From Azolla caroliniana (Eukaryota > Polypodiophyta): a stretch of DNA of 64,000 nucleotides. Shown in pieces: positions 36,901 to 47,262 of the stretch. The stretch lies in the NCBI GenBank assembly GCA_043228905.1, contig JBHGNT010000003.1, positions 13,268,001-13,332,000 on the forward strand, given 5' to 3'. The notes below the pieces were generated by a model, which was not told the DNA's origin, searched no databases, and saw only the letters and a program-made list of their open reading frames with translations. Each line of letters opens with the position of its first letter. Positions within the stretch are counted from its first letter, which is position 1. Both the position numbers and the translations under genes were made by a program.

Positions 36901-38539
36901 GGATTTCGTAGGCTCAGGTTGGTAGTGACCCCCTTTATTCGTCCCCAGCTGCCCTCCAGTAAGGGAGCCGCTACGAGCTTCACCTTCCGGTCCACAGTCT
37001 TGTATTTAGTGTCTACTTAGGCGATCCGATGCGCCCTGGTTCCTCTTTCGAAGTCTGCAATGACTTCATACATGTCGATCGAGTTGACCGGTATGACTTG
37101 GTCTTCGCTCAGACCTCCTTCGACTACCTTCTCGATTTCCCCCATGGTGTCATCGAACAAGACCGCCTCCACGGTTTCCCCAATTCCTTGGTCGTGGCTT
37201 AAGGCTCCGCACGCCTTCAAGCGTATCTTGGCCTATTTTCTTTCTCTACCGCTGATGCTGGCTATGGTACACCCTCCGTTGTTGGAGAACAAAACTTTCC
37301 TACCTATTTTACAGGTGTGGGGAGTTTCCCGGTTGTTCGGACTATCGTGGCCCCATGCCTTGATAGCCCTATCTAAAAATCCGGCTTATCATCACTTCCG
37401 AGGGTGTCCCAGTTTTGTTCGTGGTTCTTCCGAACGGTCAAAAATTGGACGGAGTGACGACCGTCCTGACTTTTTACCCTCGCATAGGCTGAACCATTGT
37501 CTAGCACTTTCGTCTCCATTCTAGCCGCCGTGATGTATGGTTCCCTGAGGATGACCAGGTGGGAGGACGTTTCTTGCACAAAAAAGTGTTGGTTTATGTC
37601 CACGTCTCCGATGCTCACCTTGACGTTCAGGCAGGTCCCGTGCAGCTCTTCCGTGGCTCTTGTTGCCACGCGTATTTTCCACCCGTGTTTGGTGTTGATC
37701 GGCCAATTTCCCTTTTTGTAGAAGTCCATGGACATTAGGTTAATTTCCGACCCGTGGTCGATTAATGCCACCACCGGTTCCTTGACATTCCCGATTCGAA
37801 CTGGGGTTTCTGTAGTAGCTCTTGCCCAGTGCGGCTTGGCATAGTGGCTTTCCACGAGCTCGTCTTCTGTGGAGATCTCGTTGAGGAGTGCCGCCCTCAC
37901 CTCAACCGGCTTCTCGGGCTCCAGTTCCGTCACGAGACGCTTTCTCTTCATGAGGTCCTCGATGTTGTCGTGGAACTCCCTTCTTGCTATACCGAGCACT
38001 TCCCTAACCGTGAGTTCTATGCGACTGTCGAGAACTCGCTCTTCTAGAACCTTTTGTAGGTTCGTTGTTTTCTCGATTTCCATGCTTATGCGGAAGCTCG
38101 GAATCCTGCCCTTCTCCTTCTCCTAGGACCCGGTCGGAGTGACATTGTTCTTTTTGGGCGTGCTTTGGGTGTCATACCTCCCCGAAGGGCCCTCTCCCCT
38201 GGTTTTCCCCGCTCGTCTTTCGTCGATCAGGGCCTTGTAGTTCCCACACGCGGCTTCCACAAAGCCGGAGCTTTCTTCAACGGTGGAACGCTTCAACGGG
38301 GTCGTTCCACCCGGTAATTTCATGCACACGTTCTTCTGCACGCTCAGCTTCTCCCTTCTGCAACCTTCCTCCCGTCAAGGTCTCAAGAATAGCCGGCCAG
38401 AACCCAGGGTTTGAATCGGGTTTGGCCGCCTTTTCCCCTACTCGGATGCTGGCCGAAGCCGAATAGTGGATGGCTTCGACGTGCCGGGCCGCAGCCTCTT
38501 CATGCCACCTCCTCTGAAATTCGTGTCGAGCAGTCTTCG
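33953..38539 (-). pseudogene. Gypsy A pol: protease, RT, RNase H, integrase
   Basis: Minus strand, in order. Retropepsin-like VVALIDHGSEINLM (about 37,740-37,780), with His where Ser/Thr is usual after the catalytic Asp. RT with FTVPKKNGTLRFIQDLQPVN (about 36,510-36,570), LYSGYDQFQLAV, and the catalytic box MPFLDDVPIKG (about 36,205-36,240), then GHLCGSYGRKPSPTKVEAI. RNase H with VYITVDTSPTGIGWAVNQ and VIIETDCLPILGM. Integrase zinc-binding YWWPGMYKSVHDFVSTCESC (about 34,925-34,985), core with MVDLVTM and NPEANGKIEWGH, and C-terminal domain DWVLVYDSSLDNQHRSTHKF (about 34,145-34,205). Stops near 37,370, 37,017, 36,625 and 36,339 interrupt it. A 397-codon frame (36,338-35,145) remains. The RT box with FLDDVPIKG is unlike typical plant chromovirus or Tat RTs. 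Confidence 0.75.
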
Positions 38540-38822
38540 TTGTTACCCCGTACGAGATGTACGGAGAGTCAAGTGTGATGAGCGAGGGTTGAATGTGATC
38601 ATGATGTTGTTGTGTATGTGTAGGGGGCATAAATGTAATTGTGATCTATACGTATGTGAACACATGCACACGTGTGTGCATGTGGATGGATACGAGGAGG
38701 TGTGAGTGAGTGTCCAATATGAATGCTCGAGGGGGGTTACACCCCTATGTATCTACCCCCTCTTGTACTATTTAACCCCTTATGGGGAATGAATGAAACA
38801 TGAATGAACATTTCTGTCTTAA

Positions 38823-38868
<46 letters not shown>

Positions 38869-39082
38869 TCATCTCTCTTTCTCTCTCTCTCCCCCTTAAC
38901 GTTGAATCCCCTTGGGAGGGGGGTGGAGCCATTCTAGGCACCACCCCCCACCCCGCAATGCTTCTCAATGCACATGATCTCTCTTGCCATCAATCCCATA
39001 CCCTCCATCATCATCATAACCACCATGTCTATCTTTATCATGATTATCATCGTCCTTAACCCTAACCCTAAAACCGATAACA
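38540..39082 (+). repeat. LARD-like element 5' LTR
   Basis: Starts TGTTACCCCGTACGAGATG, ends CCTAAAACCGATAACA. It contains a CT microsatellite (about 38,822-38,895), a TATTTAACCCC TATA-like box (about 38,768) and, at its 3' end, two telomere-like CCCTAA units. Confidence 0.85.
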
Positions 39083-40139
39083 CCTTTTGGCGACCACTAA
39101 GGCGACCCCCCTTTGGAGACGGAGTCCAAGAATGATACGTGGCGATGCAAGAAAAGTGACAAATGATGGTGATGATGTGCAGGAACTGACAATATGTACA
39201 AGTGAGTGAGAAATTGAAGATTGACAATGTATTCATCACAAAACGAGGAATCGATGAATTGACAAAGAAGTGTTAAGCATCTCTAATTCATGTTTAGTTA
39301 TAAGCAGAGACAAATATATCCTCTGATGTGTGTTAAAGTAGAGACAAAGTTGTCCATAGTTTACAAGTTAAAGCACAAATGTGTCTCCTCATTATCACCA
39401 TTTCAATCATCATCATCATATCCACCTAGATCATTCTTAACGAAGAGGGAGAAGATGATGATCATGATGAAGGCGAATATGAACATGAAATGCTATGTGG
39501 TTCGTGCAATTATGCTTCGTTGACAAAGACAGTGAAGGACGGAGAAATAAACGCACAACCAAATAGAGACGATTGAAGGGCCCGAAAGAAAGTGATGGCC
39601 GTACGGCCAAAAGGACCGAACAGAGCCGAAGACAAACACGGTTAGACACAACCGAACCGTGGCCAAAACGGAGGCCGGAAGAACGCTCAGATAGTGACGA
39701 TTGAACAGAGCGGCCACGCGACTGGAGGTTGGCCGGACAGGGCTGGCGACGACTAGAAAGGCGTCAGGAACGGTCACCACCAACTGACAACAGCCGGAGT
39801 GGAGCGGCCGGAGAGCGGTCAGAATGGCCAGATAATGGCTAAAGAGTAGCCGGAATGGTCGAACAACGGTTGAAGAGCAGCCGGGCAACAGTCGGAATGG
39901 TTGGAGTGGCCGGATAGTGGCTGAACAACAACCGAAGCAACCGGGCAAAGGAAAACAACAGTTGGACAAGAGACCAGACGAGAAGACACGGCGTCAGAGC
40001 GGCAACGGCCAGACCGGTGGCTAGAAAGGCCAGACCAATGGCGGGACAACAGACAATAGCGACAACCGGAACAGCCATGAACGATGGCCGAAACAACAAC
40101 AAAGACACTGCCAAACCATGGAGGTGACGCACACATGAA

Positions 40140-40480
40140 GGAAATAGGACATAACAGAGATAGAGGAAGAAAGATGAAGAAGAAAACAGGAAATGACATA
40201 GAGCAGAAGGATAGGAAGCAACAAAAATGGCGGTGGTAGAAGAAGAAGAAGACAGAAAGGAACGGAATAGAAAGATGAATTAGAAACAAGAGAAAGAAGA
40301 AGATAGAAGAGAAAATGAAGAGAAGAAAGCTAACGAATCGCAAAACGGCGGGAAGAAGAGAAAGATGCAGACAACGGCAAGAGAGAAACGTAAGAAGCAG
40401 AGAAGAAGAAAAAAGAAAGAAAAAAAAAAGAAAGGAAAAAAAAAGAAAGAAAAAAAAAAAGAAAGAAAAAAGGAAAACAA
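40140..40480. repeat. Polypurine-rich tract
   Basis: About 340 bp of AGAAGA/GAAAGA-rich sequence, ending in runs of 8-10 A, within the LARD-like element. It produces a long Phe/Leu/Ser frame on the minus strand that is an artefact. Confidence 0.8.
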
Positions 40481-40872
40481 TATGACCTAAATTAAAGCTA
40501 AAAATTGGAGGGGTATTAGACAAAAGGGTACATAATTAAATTTTTAAAAATCAAAGGGCACTGACAGAATTTTTTAAAAACTCATCAACCTAAATGATAT
40601 GGACACGATCCACACACAACTCACAAGATACAAAGAAGAACATACATATACACGACATGATTTTGGACCCATGACGAAGTTCGTAAGCCGACAGAACGAG
40701 AATGTTCGTGTCGCGGAAAGATTTGCTGACCGACAAAGATGTTCGAGTCAAGCACTCCGATCGAGGGAGTCGATCGTTGAAAGGACCGATAGAAGTCCCG
40801 GTCGAAGAAATATCATCATCAAGGCATGTGGGATCGATGTGCAAGGCACTCTCCCACGAGCGTGCCATATTG

Positions 40873-41152
40873 TGTTACCCCGTATGAGATGTACGGAGAG
40901 TCAAGTGTGATGAGCGAGGGTCGAATGTTATCATGATGTTGTTGTGTATGTGTAGGGGGCATAAATGTAATTGTGAATCTATACGTATGTGAACACATGC
41001 ACACGTGTGTGCATGTGGATGGATACGAGGAGGTGTGAGTGAGTGTCTATTATGAATGCTCGAGGGGGCTTACACCCCTATGTATCTACCCCCTCTTGTA
41101 CTATTTAATCCCTTATGGGGAATGAATGAAACATGAATGAATATTTCTCTCT

Positions 41153-41189
<37 letters not shown>

Positions 41190-41403
41190 TCATCTCTCTT
41201 TCTCTCTCTCTCCCCCTCAACGTTGAATCCCCTTGGGAGGGGGGTGGAGCTATTCTAGGCACCACCCCCCACCCCGCAATGCTTCTCAATGCACATGATC
41301 TCTCTCGCCATCAATCCCATACTCTCCATCATCATCATAACCACCATGTCTATCTTTATCATGATTATCATCGTCCTTAACCCTAACCCTAAAACCGATA
41401 ACA
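40873..41403 (+). repeat. LARD-like element 3' LTR
   Basis: Starts TGTTACCCCGTATGAGATG, ends CCTAAAACCGATAACA. It is nearly the same as the 5' LTR except for the CT-run length and about ten substitutions, so this insertion is fairly young. Confidence 0.85.
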
Positions 41404-42373
41404 TTCGTGTGTCACTCGCATGTACCCAGCTGTTCGAAAGGTAGACTACATTACTCCTGACTGCTTCTCTGAAGTCAGCGCATGCTCTCCAGGCATGTCC
41501 GGTGGCGTCACACCATACACACCTCTGATTGGTCGCCAGTCGCCAGTCGCGCGGCTAACCCTCATCACTTCGGCGGGCTTGGGTGATCTAGAGGTCGCGT
41601 ACCATCCTTGTTAATTCTTCTAGCCCTGCACCGCCCGCAGGTCCCGCGACTATGTTCGTCGGGGTTGGGCCTAGCTCGAGCCACCTCCTCGTTTCTTCCA
41701 TTCGGGTCGGCATCGGTTCGGCCCTAATTTCGACAGCCGGTCTGACGGACGAGGATCCCTTTTCTCTCCAGTCTCGGCGTTTGTCAATCCAGTTGCATAC
41801 TTCTTTGACAGTCGCCCAGTCAGTCGTTAGATCTCGACTGGTTTTCAGAAGAAGACCCACGCTTTCCCGGACGCGCGAATTGAAAGACATCACAAAAAAT
41901 AGGACTTTGCTTGTTTCAAGCACGGTTCGGTCCAATCTAGAGAGTCGCGCGAACCGTGGCTCGAACTCCTGGAGGAGCGCCGAAGCGTTTTGACCCTTGT
42001 CGGGGCTATTGACGCAGTTCATAAAATCCTTTCTTGATAGACGGAGTGAGTCATCATAGTTGTACCTCTCGAGAACTTCCTCTGCGAATTCCGCCCAATC
42101 GTGATAGCCTGCTTGTATCTCAACCATCTCTATATGGATGTGTGGGGTTACGACCCGGGGAAACCCTGCTAGCCGTCTATCTTCGCGTTTGTTCCTCATC
42201 TGCATTTCAGATTTGTAAGCCTCTAAGTATCTCATGGTGTCCTTTCTGCCGAACCAGCCTATCTTGCTGACTGTTGCTTCTATGGCCTGGTCGAGGGCAC
42301 TCGCGCCCTCGCCAACACTAACCAGGCAGTCTACCGCCACCGCCATTGCTTCTGCAAGTTTGCTTCCTCTCAT
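41404..42373 (-). pseudogene. Gypsy A gag and zinc knuckle
   Basis: An open frame from 42,373 (MRGSKLAEAMAVAV...) to 41,588. It has the gag core: DTMRYLEAYKSEM, FPRVVTPHIHIEMVEIQAG, then FEPRFARLSRLDRTV and TDWATVKEVCNWIDKRRDW. This parallels the gag of TR-GAG1 residue for residue in several blocks. Downstream in another frame is a CCHC knuckle CVWCDATGHAWRAC (about 41,480-41,521). The frame then runs into the target site TTCGT of the inserted LTR element and continues beyond it at 38,539 as KTARHEFQRRWHEEAA. Gag would form the particle and bind RNA. Confidence 0.7.
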
Positions 42374-42397
42374 CTCCAGATTCCTTTGCCGCCCTTT

Positions 42398-42415
42398 TTC
42401 ACGTGGGGTTCACCA
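42398..42415 (-). promoter_or_regulatory. Gypsy A primer binding site
   Basis: The minus strand reads TGGTGAACCCCACGTGAA, four bases inside the LTR end. It differs by one base from the TR-GAG1 site. The cognate tRNA was not identified. Confidence 0.65.
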
Positions 42416-42419
42416 ACGA

Positions 42420-42933
42420 TGTTGAGGTTATCCTCGCGGACACGTAGAAGTCGGGCAGGACCACGGGGGTCTCGAACCAAGGAATCGAGAAAACGAGGAG
42501 GGAGGAGTTTGAGAACCGCGTAGGTCTTGAGACTACGGGAAAATAGGTAACGCTAGCAAACGAGAGAGGGTAAGAGAGTCGTGCGAAGATGCAAACACGG
42601 ACAAGACACTGAGAACAACGTTTGTTAGGTAGAGAAGGCATCCCCAAGACAGTCGAAGGTAACCCCCTTTATAGCACAAGGAGTGACAGTTACAAGCATT
42701 CATGAAGCGTCGCTTTCCCTTCCTAGATTCTCTCCCCTGATTCGGTCCCTTCGTAACTCTCCCTACATATGCGATATCTATTTCTTCTTTAATGCCCTAA
42801 CTGCCTAATACCCCTCCGTATACTCATGCCTAGTACTTTCCCTATTTAATTCTCTCTAGGCGTGCATTCGCATAAACTGGTGTTCCTGCGCATTTCACCT
42901 TGCTTCTACCTATGGCCCGGAATCTTCACGAGA
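42420..42933 (-). repeat. Gypsy A 5' LTR (514 bp, internally deleted)
   Basis: Matches the 3' LTR at both ends (TGTTGAGGTTATCCTCGCGG to ...ATCTTCACGAGA) with a few percent substitutions, but 'gtagagaagg' is joined directly to 'catccccaag', removing about 232 bp present at 33,350-33,582. Confidence 0.75.
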
Positions 42934-42937
42934 CCGT

Positions 42938-45065
42938 TGTACCGCATTCTGGCCTCCCCGTAGGCCTACCTCTTCCTCCCTTCTGAATCGGTTATCCGGA
43001 AGTCCGCTCCGCCCGGTTCTCGTCCGGGTACGTCCGTCACTCTGCATTTCCGGGTCCCGTTCTCTTGCCGCCACCATCAATATCTTGGTCTTACGTCAGA
43101 TCTGATGCTGACCACCGAAGTCTCTAGCCCGGTGTGAGGTGACCCATAGGACCGGTCTTCGTTCCTTCGCTTCCCTAATCTTCTCTAGAACTCGTCGTCG
43201 ACCTCCTTGTTGTGCTCCCGCCTCCATCTTCCATCTGTCTAGGTCTCACGCTAGCTCTTGGGCCAACCGCCGGAGTCTCCGGATGAGATGTAGGGATACC
43301 GATTCTAAAATGACTCCCGACGACTTGTCTGAGGCCACCGACCCTTTTAGTGGTGTAGGTGGAAAGCATCCGCTCTATGATCGATCAAGCCCTGCTTGGG
43401 CTTGATTCTCCAATGTTCGGAGTTTCAGCACCGATGCAAATCCCCCCAGACTCGTTTCGTACCCTCGATCGTCTTCTTCCCGAATTCTGACCTTCGCCTT
43501 GGTCGATCTTTCTCCCCATGTAAAGAGGGTGGCTCGTTCCGCCTGCTCTTCTGTATCGGCACCTCTAAACCGAACCCAACCCTTGTCAATCGGGCTCTAC
43601 TTCCTCCCCTTTGTCTTCCGTGTCTCGGGACGGTTTCGGTCGAACGATCCACATCCGGATCATGCTCCATCCGAATTGGAATGCGGACCAGTTCGATCCT
43701 CAGTCGAGTCAACTTCCGATTCCGCTCCCTTCGGCGCCGCCTCTCATTTCCTCCTTCTCTTCAGTGGTTCTGTCCTTGACCTCCTCGTAGGCCGTTTCCC
43801 ATCCATCTTCGCTGGCATTGTGCCAGGAGTCCTCGTTGGCGCCTTCCATCTCTCTGGTCTTATGTCGACACACGGGCTCGACTACCGGAGTCTCCGGAAT
43901 CCGCGTGGAGGGTTCTTCTCCCCTCCTGACCTCCTTGTCAGACGGTCTTTCTACACAAGTTGAGAGGGCGTCTTGCTCCACACCCTCTCCCGTGGTATCA
44001 TTGTACCATTCTTCGGCCTCTGACTGGGCCATGTCCGCCTTGTTCGGAAGGCCGACTAGCTCTGAGTCTTCGGAATCCGTCCACATGTCGGATCTCTCTT
44101 CTTCGTCAACCATCATCTTCAGAGCCTCATATGCTTCTCGGACCAAGGCTTCGACATCGAGCTTCGCTGATCCTTCTTGTTGTGTGCCCACCTCCTGCGT
44201 GATGGCGCACTGTCGCACGTTATCTTCCCTTTACCTTTTGCAGACCGCTCCTCATCCAACCATCGGCAAACTCATTCAACTTTCGACCAATCCTCAGTGA
44301 GGCCATTCGCTCTGTCGTCATCTTCAAGCTTGATGCTGATTGCGTCCCATTCCACTCTGTCGATCGACCTAACGAACAATAGGACTTTGTCCACCCCCAC
44401 CAATCTTTTTTCCCGCTTTGGGAGCCGGGTAAAGCGCCGCTCTAACTCCTGGAACACCTTCGTTGCACCCTGGTGGGTCGTCACCAATGCAACGCACTGG
44501 TCGAAGTCGCATCGTGCCCGTCCTCCGTATGCCTATAGGAGCGCCTCTTCGAAGCCCTCCTCGGAACTATGTGCTTCTCAGAGCTCCTTTACTTCCGCGT
44601 GCATATGGACAACAACGACCCGACAGAAGAACTCCAGCCTCAACGCCTCGTCTATGCCACACACCTCCATTTCCGTGTTGTAGGCTTCCAAGTAGAATGG
44701 GCCTTTGTCCCCATTGAAATGACTGACTCTTTCGACCACTCGCTCAATAGCTTGTTGCGCGTCTTCTCGTCAATCTTTGCACTTTGGTTAAAAAAACAAA
44801 TGACCTGAAGGCCTTCATGATGATGAAAACCACTTCTTTTCTTCGGCCGGCTTCTTCCGCCTTTTTGTCCGCGGAAGCAGCGCATGGTGCTTCTCCGCCA
44901 GGCCGGCCGTTATGCTTTCGATTTGATCTCACTATGCCCGGATTTGCTTGTGCAAACTATAAGCATGGTAATTCCTTCATCGTCACTCGTCCGAACTCCA
45001 TTACCACTTTAGCCACAATTTCCCCGAAGTCTTCGTCTTCCAACTCCATGCTCCCTTGCCGCCCT
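42938..45065 (-). pseudogene. TR-GAG2 gag remnant
   Basis: Minus-strand gag homologous to TR-GAG1: a region with EAYNTEMEVCGI-like coding (about 44,680), then TTHQGATKVFQELERRFTRL, DKVLLFVRSIDR and ANGLTEDWSKVE (44,487-44,272), then an acidic segment (44,218-43,709) with EEEERSDMWTDSEDSE-type sequence and RIPETPVVEP. Frame shifts and stops separate the blocks. No zinc knuckle or pol motif is visible. Confidence 0.65.
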
Positions 45066-45083
45066 TTCACATTGGGTTCACTA
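45066..45083 (-). promoter_or_regulatory. TR-GAG2 primer binding site (mutated)
   Basis: The minus strand reads TAGTGAACCCAATGTGAA, matching the TR-GAG1/Gypsy A primer site except for a few transitions. It is followed four bases on by TGTCG, the expected LTR edge. Confidence 0.5.
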
Positions 45084-45108
45084 AAGATGTCGTCGAAATC
45101 CGGGGGTA

Positions 45109-45793
45109 TGTTGTCATGGAGAAAACCGTCCCTAGGCGGAATCGGAGAATGATGTGTGTGAATTGGCCCTTACATGCGGACACAAGTTTTGTTGTAATGT
45201 ACATATTTAGATACAAGTAAGCTGATGTGAATATCCTAGGTCGCACATATTTGATAGGTAGGAAATCGAGGCATATCTCTATCCGAAAGGACAGAGAATA
45301 AAGATGATGTAACAAGTTGTAACGGCCTCCCTCCTTGGGCTATAAAGAGAGGGAGAGGAATCGTAAAAGGGATTGCTTTTGTCAAGGACGAAGTGCTACC
45401 GGTATGGGACCGAGCTCTTCTCCATCTTTCTCTGTATTTGCTCTGTGCAGGTTTTCGGGAGGCTGACTCTGCTCTACGGAACACCCGAGTGCTTCCAGCA
45501 GAGTCTCCATCTCGCTCTTCTACGTGCGTGTGCGTAGCCGTAGGAGATTTGTCGCTCACCGGCCTGCCGGTTATAACCCCTTTTTCATCAGAATATATAT
45601 ATACATATACGCATTCGTCTCGTTTCCATTGTTTCATTCAGTTGCGGTTTCTATGTATTTGTGTGTGTGTGTGTGTGTGTGTGTGGAAGCACAGCCGTTG
45701 TCTTTCTTGCTCCTACTCCTGATCGGTTATTCCTCAGTCCAAGACCCCCATGGTCCCGCCTCGTTCTATACGCACGCGCGTAACAACGTGACA
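45109..45793 (+). repeat. Plus-strand LTR of the TR-GAG/Gypsy A group
   Basis: Begins TGTTGTCATGGAGAAAACC after a G-run (ATCCGGGGGTA), carries a TATA-like GGGCTATAAAGAGAGGGAG (about 45,339) and ends near GTAACAACGTGACA. The box 'ctccttgggctataaa' is shared with the minus LTR at 30,886-31,847, but on the opposite strand, so this LTR points the other way. A GT run lies at about 45,660-45,684. No internal region or clear TSD was found, so it is a solo or truncated LTR. Confidence 0.5.
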
Positions 45794-45796
45794 ACG

Positions 45797-46107
45797 TGTC
45801 GGATCCGGGCGGGACCACCGGGGTCTTGGACCGGGGAGAGATGGGTTTCTAGAAGTTCTGGCTCTCTGGAGCCAGATATGCCATCGAGACACCAACCAGA
45901 GCAGTTCCGGATGCAACCTGGAGACAACCGATCCGGACGCGTCCCGGAATACAGCCAGAACGCATAGAGGGAGACCTCGTGCGTACACGCATACGCTGGC
46001 CCTTCTTAGCCGTGTTTATAGAAGGCTCGAAGGACTTAAGTATATATATTTATACGCATATTACTAAGTACGCGGACTATGGTCCGGTTCACCTTGCACA
46101 CATGCAC
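45797..46107 (-). repeat. Partial TR-GAG2 LTR (minus)
   Basis: Matches the left 300 bp of the 30,886-31,847 LTR, from 'tgtcggatccgggcgggacc' to 'cacatgcac', where it is cut by the next LTR. It has a small extra piece (about 45,979-46,001) absent from the other copy. It could be part of the 5' LTR of TR-GAG2. Confidence 0.65.
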
Positions 46108-46560
46108 TGTTACGGGCATGACCATATAATATCCCGTGGTGAGAATTTACCGTAGTATTCTATACATGTGGATAAGTGTGAGGGTTAAACGAGAGTATAA
46201 AGAAGGGGAGGATTACTTTTCATCCTCGGGATTGAGACAACCCATTAGGCCAAGTGTGAACTTGCCTGGGGGCCTTGGGTATCTCTATAAATAAGAGGCC
46301 TAGCTACCCTCATTTCATCATCTTTTGACTACGTCAAGACTCTATTCTTGTGGTGGGTCAACTCTTGTAGCGAGCACGCCAGCACCAGGCACGACTCGAC
46401 ACTACGACGGTGGTATGGGACGCCAATAAAGGCTCGAGTCCGTCTCGATCCCTTCGCTCGGGGGTGGTCAGGTGGATCAACACCCTTCTTTCTCTCTCTC
46501 CTATCTATCTATCATTCTTTTCTTCTTATCATACGCTTACATAAGATCATATCACTAATA
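46108..46560 (+). repeat. LTR of element D (plus)
   Basis: Starts TGTTACGGGCATGACC, has a TATA-like CTATAAATA (about 46,285) and ends at about 46,560, just before TGGTTTCAGAGC (46,563-46,574), a one-base variant of the initiator-Met primer site. Its last 185 bp recur at 47,263-47,447. No coding region follows. Confidence 0.6.
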
Positions 46561-46799
46561 GTTGGTTTCAGAGCTCATGTTCTAATGTTTCTTTTGTTGT
46601 CTTTTGTCTTCTTGATTGACGGTGATTGATCGATGTGCGGTCGGATTTGATCCAGACAGCGATCAACAAAGGAACTTCGGTAATCTTTCTTGTTTTTTTT
46701 TTCTATTTTTTCTTCTCCCTTCTAATCATGTATATGGTCATATGTAATTTTTTTTTCATTAATTCAATGATGTTGTAGTGGTAATTAATTGATTATATA

Positions 46800-47072
46800 A
46801 AACGTTTACCTATGTGCACAAGGTCAATACCTCATTTGACATATATTTAATATGTGATTAGTGTCGTATGCATACGAGGTTAATACCTCAATTACGTATT
46901 ACGTTCACAAACATATTTTACGTTTGTGTATGAGGTCATTACCTTGATTTGTATGTAAATGATATGCGTTTGGTGTCATATGCATATGAGGTCAATACCT
47001 CAATTGCGTATTATGATTAACCCTTATGTTTAGATGTTTCGTGTGCGTAGAGGGTATATGCCTTGATTACGT
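46800..47072. repeat. 56-bp tandem array with a hairpin in each unit
   Basis: Five units, each holding a short inverted repeat like GAGGTCAATACCTC, at 46,820, 46,876, 46,932, 46,988 and 47,050. The first four steps are exactly 56 bp. The arms GAGGT/ACCTC are mostly kept while the surrounding sequence varies. It lies in the internal region of element D. Confidence 0.85.
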
Positions 47073-47262
47073 TGTCATGCCTTTCGGCGCCGGATCGTTG
47101 CGTGAGTCGAGTGGGAACCGCCGGGGTTTTGGACTAGGAGGAGGAAGAATTTGAGGCTAATGTAGTTATGAGTAGATTATAAGAAAGAGATATAAATACG
47201 TCGTGAATCCCAGGACTATAGTTTGTTTCGTGAATCCCACGAGTATAGTTTATTCCGTGAAT
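47073..47262 (-). repeat. TR-GAG1-type LTR fragment (minus)
   Basis: Matches the reverse complement of the 3' end of the LTR at 51,565-52,296 (about 52,108-52,296) and stops abruptly at 'ttccgtgaat', where the element D LTR copy begins. Confidence 0.7.

Larger units (their letters stand above)
38540..41403 (+). mobile_element. Non-coding LTR element (LARD-like), inserted in Gypsy A
   Basis: 2,864 bp flanked by a perfect 5-bp duplication TTCGT (38,535-38,539 and 41,404-41,408). Two LTRs of 543 and 531 bp bracket 1.79 kb of internal DNA in which I find no gag or pol motif. Only low-complexity frames exist, from GA- and GGCCGG-rich DNA. The internal start TTTTGGCGACCACTAAGG may be the primer site. 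There is no strong purine tract before the 3' LTR. It must be mobilised in trans if at all. Confidence 0.8.
33133..42933 (-). mobile_element. Gypsy A (minus), full set of domains, split by an LTR element
   Basis: A Ty3/Gypsy element reading right to left: 5' LTR 42,420-42,933, primer site 42,398-42,415, gag 42,373-41,588, zinc knuckle near 41,500, insertion 38,540-41,403, protease about 37,800, RT 36,900-36,000, RNase H 35,950-35,400, integrase 35,000-33,950, 3' LTR 33,133-33,878. Flanks carry CCGT on both sides (33,129-33,132 and 42,934-42,937), a 4-bp duplication. Domain order PR-RT-RH-INT is that of Ty3/Gypsy. Stops and the insertion make it defective. Confidence 0.8.
30886..46107 (-). mobile_element. 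TR-GAG2: gag-only LTR element (minus), split by Gypsy A
   Basis: Read right to left: primer site 45,066-45,083, gag about 45,060-43,700, further internal sequence, Gypsy A insertion (33,133-42,933 plus TSD CCGT), remaining internal sequence 33,132-31,848, polypurine tract and 3' LTR 31,847-30,886. Continuity across Gypsy A is supported: 'cacaccctctcccgt' + 'tgtaccgcattctggcctcc' parallels 43,988-44,020. I see no protease, RT, RNase H or integrase of its own. The 5' LTR region (45,088-46,107) is rearranged, so the right-hand limit is uncertain. Confidence 0.6.

Noticed and set aside
39437-40523. Minus-strand frames of up to 234 codons in the LARD-like element
   Set aside because: Phe/Leu/Ser or Val/Ala/Leu low-complexity products of purine-rich and GGCCGG-rich DNA; no start context, no homology, inside a non-coding element.
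38822-41210. CT microsatellites as independent features or regulatory GAGA sites
   Set aside because: They are parts of the LTRs and vary in length between copies, as expected of slippage.
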